Origin: Ruminococcus sp. zg-924
Lineage (GTDB): Bacteria > Bacillota > Clostridia > Oscillospirales > Acutalibacteraceae
Direction: 5' to 3'
NCBI RefSeq assembly: GCF_024433635.1
Contig: NZ_WNJZ01000008.1
Span: 1 to 64,000 of the forward strand
Length of the DNA stretch: 64,000 nt
In this document: one piece after another, positions 58,528 to 64,000 of the stretch
Layout: every line of letters starts with the position of its first letter
How positions within the stretch are numbered: the stretch's first letter is position 1
The notes under the pieces: generated by a model
What the model was told of the DNA's origin: nothing
Databases searched by the model: none
Seen by the model: the letters and a program-made list of their open reading frames with translations, nothing else
Made by a program: the position numbers and the translations under genes

Positions 58528-58818
58528 TCAATGCTGAATATCCAGTTTTTCTGCGCCGAAAATGATCTCCATAACCATCCGTCCGCCCAATCGGAATCCC
58601 ATGATGAATCCGTCTGCGTTCTCACAGGATGTCAATTCGTTATAAGCGTCTGCGTATTCTTTGAACAGGGCTTTGCCCTCGTCACCAAGCATAGCTTCTA
58701 CTTTCGGCTCCAATTCGTCAAGCCTGCTTTCAATTTGCTTTTTCTCCTGCTGGCAGTCTTCTCCGTCCACTTTCAGATCAAAATGCCCAAAGTATAGTGC
58801 TTCCAGTAAACTGCGCAT
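58528..58818 (-). CDS. DUF6809-like small helical protein
   Basis: 96 residues: MRSLLEALYFGHFDL, a long coiled coil (EDCQQEKKQIESRLDELEPK), and GFIMGFRLGGRMVMEIIFG. Small proteins of this sort occur near transfer genes of clostridial ICEs. RBS AGGAGGTGAT precedes the ATG. Confidence 0.65.
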   Translation of the reverse strand: MRSLLEALYFGHFDLKVDGEDCQQEKKQIESRLDELEPKVEAMLGDEGKALFKEYADAYNELTSCENADGFIMGFRLGGRMVMEIIFGAEKLDIQH

Positions 58819-58898
58819 TTCATCACCTCCTTGTCAAGCGCAACACTATACTGCGAAAGGCTGCACAAGTCCAGCGATTTTTCAGAAAATCACATTTT

Positions 58899-59231
58899 TT
58901 ACAGGATCGACCATATATACAGCGGAGCCGTCAAGGTGAAGATCAGGCAGGCAAACAGAATTGCCGGAGCCGTGAATTCAAACTGCCCATGCTTTCGGTA
59001 GTCAAAATACGCTGTCCCCAGCTTTACGAAAAAGAGGATAGCAAGGATCATGTCAATGACGGGAAACACCACATTATTGACTACCGTCTTAATCTGTGCC
59101 TGCGCTGTATTCCATGTGTTTTCAATGGCGCCCGCCACATCGCCTGCGGCAAAGGCAGGTACGGCGGAAGCCGAAATCATAACCGCCATCATCATAACGC
59201 AGAGCAGGATTCTCATTGTTTTCTTTTTCAT
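58899..59231 (-). CDS. VirB2/DUF3852-like pilin candidate
   Basis: A cleaved signal peptide (ILLCVMMMAVMISASAVPAFA) and two helices (VVFPVIDMILAILFFVKLG and TAPAILFACLIFTLTAPLYI) with a short loop: the plan of VirB2/TrbC pilins. 110 residues. ATG at 59231 overlaps the stop of the preceding gene. Probably the extracellular or membrane component of the channel. Confidence 0.75.
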   Translation of the reverse strand: MKKKTMRILLCVMMMAVMISASAVPAFAAGDVAGAIENTWNTAQAQIKTVVNNVVFPVIDMILAILFFVKLGTAYFDYRKHGQFEFTAPAILFACLIFTLTAPLYIWSIL

Positions 59232-59569
59232 AAGCAATTTCCTCCAATCATTTTTTGAATTTCACTTTCCCGAATCTTTCGGGTTTTCACATTGAGGTTC
59301 TTACAGAATTGAAGCTCGGCGGCCATGCCCTCGGTTACCTCATCGCCAAACTGCCACAGCTCATCGCAGAACCACAGCAGGGAAAGTCCTGCCGCCATCC
59401 CGATTTCACGCTCCTTCGGCTTGCTGTCATCGAGGCACAGCGCATAGAAATGCGGCACGACCGGAGCCGTGCCGCACAGTAGCGCATATTTGGCGTATCT
59501 CTTTACCCGTTCAAGATTCTCATGGATATTGCCGCCGAGAGGAGCGCAGATATACACCTTTTTCATCAT
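59228..59569 (-). CDS. DUF4406/DUF7768-like nucleoside-deoxyribosyltransferase-fold protein
   Basis: 113 residues: VYICAPLGGNIHENLERVKR, VPHFYALCLDD and ELWQFGDEVTEGMAAELQFC match the start, middle and end of the nucleoside 2-deoxyribosyltransferase fold, in a short version common on phages and ICEs. The Glu in VTEGM is at the catalytic place. Starts by ATGA overlap with the adhesin gene. Could salvage or alter nucleotides; unproved. Confidence 0.72.
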   Translation of the reverse strand: MMKKVYICAPLGGNIHENLERVKRYAKYALLCGTAPVVPHFYALCLDDSKPKEREIGMAAGLSLLWFCDELWQFGDEVTEGMAAELQFCKNLNVKTRKIRESEIQKMIGGNCL

Positions 59570-62500
59570 TCGTCATCGTCATCCTTTTTGCGCTTGATTG
59601 CCATAATCCCGACAGAGACAAGCCCGCCCAGGGCAACGGCTCCCAAGCCGATCCAGAAACCGAGATTGCTGTTATCTCCGGTCTGCGGAACATCGGGAGT
59701 CGGCGGAATAAGCTTCACGGTCTGACTGTCATCCTCAATATCCGCATGGACAGCGATCTCCACGCTGTCACGGGAAACGGATTCAAACACAACAACTTCC
59801 GCCTGCTTGGTGATGCCGCCGGCGTCGAAGGTAAAGGTCATCTTTACCTCTCCGTCTGCCGTTTCAGGCTTAAAGGTATAGGTGCTGCGGATTTGCTCAC
59901 CATTCACTGTAAACGGCTTTCCCGTAGCCTTATCCATCAGAATGCCGCTGATCGTGTACTCCTTGCCGGGGGTGAGATTCTTATAGGAAACAATATCATC
60001 AATGGTAATCGTGCCTTTGGCGGTAACTTCCTTTTTGCCATCCACAGAGGCTTTGGTTCCGATCTCCGGTGCCTTGACCTTTACCGTCTGTCCTTCATCC
60101 TCAATATCCGCATGGACGGCAAGCTCTTTCCCGTCCTTGTACAGGCTCTCAAACACCACGATATCGGTATCCGCCTTGATAAACTTGGAATCGAAAATGA
60201 ATTCGACGGTCGTTTCTCCTGCGGGAGCTTCGGGTGTAAACACAGTTTCTACATGGATTTCCTCACCGTCAATCACAAGAGGCTTGCCGGTGGATTTATC
60301 CATGAGAACACCCTTCAGCACATATTCTTTGCCGGGGATAAGGTGCTTGTAGGAGACGGTATCGGTAAGGGTGAATACCTCGGTGGCGCAGATTTCCTTT
60401 TCTCCGTCCACAGTTGCCGTTGTCCCGATTTCCGGGATACGGTCGTTGACTACGGTGATTTCAATGATTTCTTCCTCTGCCGTAACCGTAATAGGATAGA
60501 GTTCCTCATTGGGGAGGAAGCCCTCGGCAGGCTTCAGTTCCTTAACCAGCCAATTCCCATAGGGTACATTTTCAAAGGTGAAGATACCGTCCTCACCGGA
60601 CTCGGCGGTCAGGATTGCGTTTTCCTCCGTGTATTCAGTTTCATCGGGACGGAACAAACCGAACAGAGCGCCCACGATGGAATTCTCCGTTTCACGGTCG
60701 ATCTTCAAGCCCTTAACCGTGCCGTAGATGATGTCGTTTTCAATCGGATCGCCATCATTTGCAGAGAGATTGACAGTTCCCACATCCTGTCCGGCATACG
60801 CAAACTCCACAGGATATTTTTCATCCGAGAGAATATAGTGGCTGTCCACAGCGATTTCCTTGGCATACAGCTTTGTGCCCACAGGAATATCCGATGCAAA
60901 GGTAACCTTGCCGTTTTCATCGCAGGATACGATTTCCATGAGCCCGTCTGCCGGGATTACGCTGCCGTCTGCGGCGGTGAGATTCTCGGCTGCGAACAGG
61001 CCGAACTGCACCGAGAGGATTTCGTTATTAGTTCCGATGCCGAAGGTTTCGTCTTTCTCCATGATCTTGGAGAGATCGATCTGCACACGCTGGCGCTCGT
61101 TGTAGAAGGAGGCAGCGGTTTCGGTGATCTCGATTTCCTGTCCGGCGTAGGTGAGCTGCACCGATTTTGTCTCAGGATTCAGCACCATCCCATACGGCGC
61201 TTTGATTTCTTTGATTTCATAGCTTCCAAGATACAGCGGCTCTGTGGTAGCTGCCCCTGTACTGTCCGTTTCTATTGTGGCTGTGACTTCACCCTTGCTG
61301 TATCGCAGCGTACCGTCCGGCGTGATGATATCCTCTGCGGCGGTGATTTCATAGACAGCCCCGGCAAGCCCTGCCGAAGCATAAACCGGCTGGTACAGAC
61401 CGTCCGCTTCTGTAACGGAAGAGAATACTTCGCCGGATTTGGATACCGTGATTGTGCCTTTTTGCGGCATATTCGGGCGTTCAACCTTAACGATTGTTAC
61501 AGCGTTTTCCTCAGTAGACGCATCTTCTGTGATATCGAAATACACAGGATCGCTGTTCAGCACATAACCGTAAGGTGCGGACACTTCCACCAGCGAATAG
61601 CCCGTGCCATAATCCAGCACTTCCGGCGTGATGAGCGTACCATCCGCTGTGGTATAGAAGGTATCGATGGTAGTGATTTCCGGGTAAGTGAAGGTCATCT
61701 CCACCTTATTGCCGCTGGGATCATAAATCTGAAAACCGGCGCCCGCATAAGGAATGTTCTTTCCGGTTTCCGCATCTGTTTTAATCACCTTAACATACGC
61801 CTTGAAAGGGGCGTTGTTGATGAGGAAGCGATAGGTTTCGCCATCCTTGCTTACGAACACATCAAAGGCGTCCATCAATTCCTTGCCGTCCCAGCCTTTT
61901 GTCTGTCTGACGGTATAAATGCCGTAGGGCAGGAGCTTGGTTTCCGCAAAGCCGTTTTCATCGCACACGAGATAGTCGCGCTCAGATTCCTTTGCGTTTT
62001 CATAGCTACCGGAGGCTTTGAGGAACACCTCAAATTCCGCGCCTGCTTCGGGTGTTTCAATCTGCGTTTCGCCATCGTCGCAATGCTTAATGACAGCGAT
62101 TTTGCCGGTCATGACGGTTTCCAGTGCGTCAAGGGCAGCGCTGTTGTATTCCACCTCGTATAGCTTTGGCTCCACGCCGATATGCTGGGTATCGCCGTTT
62201 AGCAGATAGCCCTCGGACGGATTCAGTTCCCGCAGGCTCCAATCCGAATCGCAGATATAATACTTGGTGGTAAACTGCCCATTCTCGTCGGTTGTATAGG
62301 AGTCGATGAGCTGATTGCCCTTAAAAATACCGTATTCCGCACCGGCGAGGCTTGCATCGCCCTGTGTGGTTCCTGCTTCGGAATCGCTCTTGGTGACGGT
62401 GAGCTGCCATTTCTTGAGAATGTTATCAAAGGATTTCTCCGTTACCTTATTCCATTCGATGGCTGCCGTCTGCTTGTCCGGCACCACATAGCGAATGGCG

Positions 62501-63957
62501 GTATCCATTTCTTCCAGCACATAAGCGGAACCGATGAGGACATCCCGGAAATACGCCTTGCCTGTACTGTCGGTCACGGCGTATTCGTCTACCGCAAGCC
62601 CGCTGTAAGAGGTGCCGGAAAGGTGGAATCTCACGCCATCGTTCAGACCGTCCTCAGAGGTTTTGGTTACGGTGAGATCGCCGCGCTTCAAAACATTGTT
62701 AAAGGTGACGGTAGCCGTCTGTCCGCTGACCACAGTGACGCGGCGGGTTTCCTGCGGCTCATATCTGTCCTCAGTAAGCTCTGTTACGGTATAAATACCG
62801 GGCATGAGGTTATCGATCTGAATCTGACCGCCGTTTTTCGTCTGAACGGTCTTATCGATGCCATTGCCCTGCACATGGAAATTGATCCCGTCCACCTTGC
62901 CGTCCTCGGAGGTTTTTACGATTTTGGCGGAGCCGTAGGATACCTTCACATTCAGGAATCCCTTCACGGGATCGCTGACGGACTCGGCATAAGTGATCAA
63001 ATCCTGCAAGGTAGAATGACCGGGCAGATAGTGACCGTCTGTCCAGGTGATGATCCCGCGCCGCTGGGAGTTTTTCTTTTCTGCTGTAATGCTCACAGCA
63101 GAGGCAGGCGCAGTTTTGGCTGTGATTGTGAGCTTGTTGCCGCTGACCGAAAAGCTCAAGCCGCTGCCGCTGAAGCTGTAATTGCCAAGAACATTGTTGG
63201 TATCCGTCAGCGTTGCCGTATACTCGCTGCCGTTCCACGCAAGCTCGATATTCTGCGCCCTGCCAGCGGTCTTGCTCATGAAGCTGGGCAGCTTGGAATG
63301 CTTTTGAACGCTGCTTTCAATGCTGTTGTAGTAGCTGAAAATCTTAGCGCGCAGCGGATGAGCATCGCTGATCTGATCTGCCACGGCGTCGTAGCTGCCG
63401 GTATCTACATGATTAAAATCCGAATCGCGCTCTCCCACAACGGTTTCCCAAACAAGCAGCTGGGTTGCCACCGCATAGGCCAGCTTGTCGCCGCCCTCAT
63501 TCTGACTTCTCCACGAAGTGGAGATGCTGCCGGTATATCCGTACTGCATGATTCTGCCGACGAAGGCTTTGATTTCATAGGGCGCGATGGTTTTGTTATA
63601 GTCGGAGGGATAGTTCTCCCAAAAATCCTCGCCCCATTTTGTCAGCACATCGCCGTTGTCCAGGGGTACGCCGGGTTCGATGCAATAGCAGATTTTAGCC
63701 TCATACGATCCAATCGCATGGATGGTGGTATAGATAGTACTGCCGGAAGACCAGCCGTTCATATATTGGAGATTCCCATGTCCCCATGTGCCGCTGTAAT
63801 CGAGATTGGCGTCCCCGTCACGGGGATAGGAGATGAGGACAGCCTCATCCGTTTCCGATGCTGCGAAAGCAGTGGTTGTGCCGATCCCCATAAAGGTGGA
63901 AAAGCACAGAAGCACCGCTATGAGCATGGAGAGACTTCGTTTGATTTTTGTTTTCAT
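59566..63957 (-). CDS. Thioester- and VaFE-repeat surface adhesin with LPxTG-like anchor
   Basis: A 1464-residue cell-wall protein. Signal peptide (LSMLIAVLLCFSTFMGIGTT...FAA), then an N-terminal thioester domain: ICYCIEPGVPL (Cys) and VATQLLVWETVVGER (Gln), which in Gram-positive adhesins bind host surface covalently. About nine Cna_B/SpaA-like domains follow, then two VaFE repeats (IVVFESLYKDGKELAVHADI, VVVFESVSRDSVEIAVHADI). It ends in VPQTGDNSNLGFWIGLGAVA, helix and KRKKDDDDE, a sorting signal for the class B sortase. First seen gene of the transfer operon; likely mediates mating contact. Confidence 0.92.
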   Translation of the reverse strand: MKTKIKRSLSMLIAVLLCFSTFMGIGTTTAFAASETDEAVLISYPRDGDANLDYSGTWGHGNLQYMNGWSSGSTIYTTIHAIGSYEAKICYCIEPGVPLDNGDVLTKWGEDFWENYPSDYNKTIAPYEIKAFVGRIMQYGYTGSISTSWRSQNEGGDKLAYAVATQLLVWETVVGERDSDFNHVDTGSYDAVADQISDAHPLRAKIFSYYNSIESSVQKHSKLPSFMSKTAGRAQNIELAWNGSEYTATLTDTNNVLGNYSFSGSGLSFSVSGNKLTITAKTAPASAVSITAEKKNSQRRGIITWTDGHYLPGHSTLQDLITYAESVSDPVKGFLNVKVSYGSAKIVKTSEDGKVDGINFHVQGNGIDKTVQTKNGGQIQIDNLMPGIYTVTELTEDRYEPQETRRVTVVSGQTATVTFNNVLKRGDLTVTKTSEDGLNDGVRFHLSGTSYSGLAVDEYAVTDSTGKAYFRDVLIGSAYVLEEMDTAIRYVVPDKQTAAIEWNKVTEKSFDNILKKWQLTVTKSDSEAGTTQGDASLAGAEYGIFKGNQLIDSYTTDENGQFTTKYYICDSDWSLRELNPSEGYLLNGDTQHIGVEPKLYEVEYNSAALDALETVMTGKIAVIKHCDDGETQIETPEAGAEFEVFLKASGSYENAKESERDYLVCDENGFAETKLLPYGIYTVRQTKGWDGKELMDAFDVFVSKDGETYRFLINNAPFKAYVKVIKTDAETGKNIPYAGAGFQIYDPSGNKVEMTFTYPEITTIDTFYTTADGTLITPEVLDYGTGYSLVEVSAPYGYVLNSDPVYFDITEDASTEENAVTIVKVERPNMPQKGTITVSKSGEVFSSVTEADGLYQPVYASAGLAGAVYEITAAEDIITPDGTLRYSKGEVTATIETDSTGAATTEPLYLGSYEIKEIKAPYGMVLNPETKSVQLTYAGQEIEITETAASFYNERQRVQIDLSKIMEKDETFGIGTNNEILSVQFGLFAAENLTAADGSVIPADGLMEIVSCDENGKVTFASDIPVGTKLYAKEIAVDSHYILSDEKYPVEFAYAGQDVGTVNLSANDGDPIENDIIYGTVKGLKIDRETENSIVGALFGLFRPDETEYTEENAILTAESGEDGIFTFENVPYGNWLVKELKPAEGFLPNEELYPITVTAEEEIIEITVVNDRIPEIGTTATVDGEKEICATEVFTLTDTVSYKHLIPGKEYVLKGVLMDKSTGKPLVIDGEEIHVETVFTPEAPAGETTVEFIFDSKFIKADTDIVVFESLYKDGKELAVHADIEDEGQTVKVKAPEIGTKASVDGKKEVTAKGTITIDDIVSYKNLTPGKEYTISGILMDKATGKPFTVNGEQIRSTYTFKPETADGEVKMTFTFDAGGITKQAEVVVFESVSRDSVEIAVHADIEDDSQTVKLIPPTPDVPQTGDNSNLGFWIGLGAVALGGLVSVGIMAIKRKKDDDDE

Positions 63958-64000
63958 ATTGTAAAGGCTCCTTTCAGACAAACAAAAAGCACACCGTTTT

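Noticed and set aside
59746-62163. Plus-strand open frame of 805 codons opposite the adhesin gene
   Set aside because: It is the mirror of a GC-rich repeated coding region; it shows no domain, has no ribosome site, and the minus-strand frame has a complete domain set. The same holds for the 656-codon plus-strand frame at 10720-12690 opposite res and for other long antisense frames.
1-64000. CRISPR arrays or cas genes
   Set aside because: No regularly spaced repeats of 23-40 bp with unique spacers were seen, and no Cas-like protein among the frames. The five 42-bp elements are kilobases apart and promoter-linked, so they are not an array.
1-64000. Antibiotic resistance genes (tet, erm, van, aminoglycoside enzymes)
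   Set aside because: None of the cargo proteins shows their motifs. The GNAT protein has a YoaP-type C-terminus and is not an aminoglycoside acetyltransferase by its visible sequence.

Overview
The window looks like a Firmicutes (Clostridia, gut-type) chromosome carrying most of an integrative and conjugative element (ICE). Support comes from strong AGGAGG-type ribosome sites, TTGNNN/TATAAT promoters, a Gram-positive type IV secretion set (VirB4, VirD4, PrgI, NlpC/P60 hydrolase, no outer-membrane parts), a class B sortase with a cell-wall-anchored adhesin, and CPBP and YesM/YesN families. No rRNA or complete tRNA is seen, so the species cannot be named. Nearly every gene is on the minus strand, so transcription runs from high to low coordinates.

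Layout. 1-2200: probable chromosomal flank (transposase tail, M24 peptidase, a small helical protein, two copies of a 49-bp repeat). 2208-6272: ICE end with three overlapping serine recombinase genes. 6369-9443: ICE maintenance and control block (PemK/MazF toxin with a coupled SHOCT-like protein, a structured RNA candidate, a sigma-like factor, a zinc ribbon, an XRE/ImmA repressor-protease pair with palindromic operators). 9509-18610: one operon from a clear promoter: XRE regulator, SNF2-like helicase, type III methyltransferase Mod, type III nuclease Res, WYL regulator, read here as a defence cassette. 18700-43570: accessory cargo between two copies of an XRE plus winged-helix gene pair. It contains a two-component system with an ABC exporter, an AT-rich CPBP-protease patch with broken genes, and a 13-kb block of flavin and hydrolase genes run by its own YesM/YesN-type system. 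43838-64000: transfer region (VirD4, DUF3991/toprim protein, MobP-type relaxase with Sel1 repeats, RHH accessory protein, oriT candidate, VirB4, sortase B, PrgI, TrbL-like channel, and a 1464-residue thioester/VaFE adhesin). The far ICE end lies outside the window.

Main discovery. A 42-bp sequence element occurs five times between 33.7 and 43.3 kb, always in the same orientation. Each copy lies exactly 16 bp upstream of a TAGAAT/TAAAAT -10 box that opens a transcription unit, and each contains a 21-bp-period direct repeat of the kind AraC-family regulators bind. One copy heads the YesM/YesN operon itself. This defines a self-contained, apparently autoregulated regulon of about 19 genes: flavodoxin-like reductases, an FMN-binding protein, alpha/beta hydrolases, an isochorismatase-like hydrolase, an isoprenylcysteine-methyltransferase-like protein, a GNAT/YoaP protein and small membrane proteins. 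Its substrate is unknown.

Other points of note: a type III restriction system with an extra SNF2-like helicase whose motif II is degenerate, an AT-rich (swapped) recognition domain in Mod, a small gene apparently split by a CPBP-protease insertion, and a lipoprotein fused in frame to a ferredoxin remnant.
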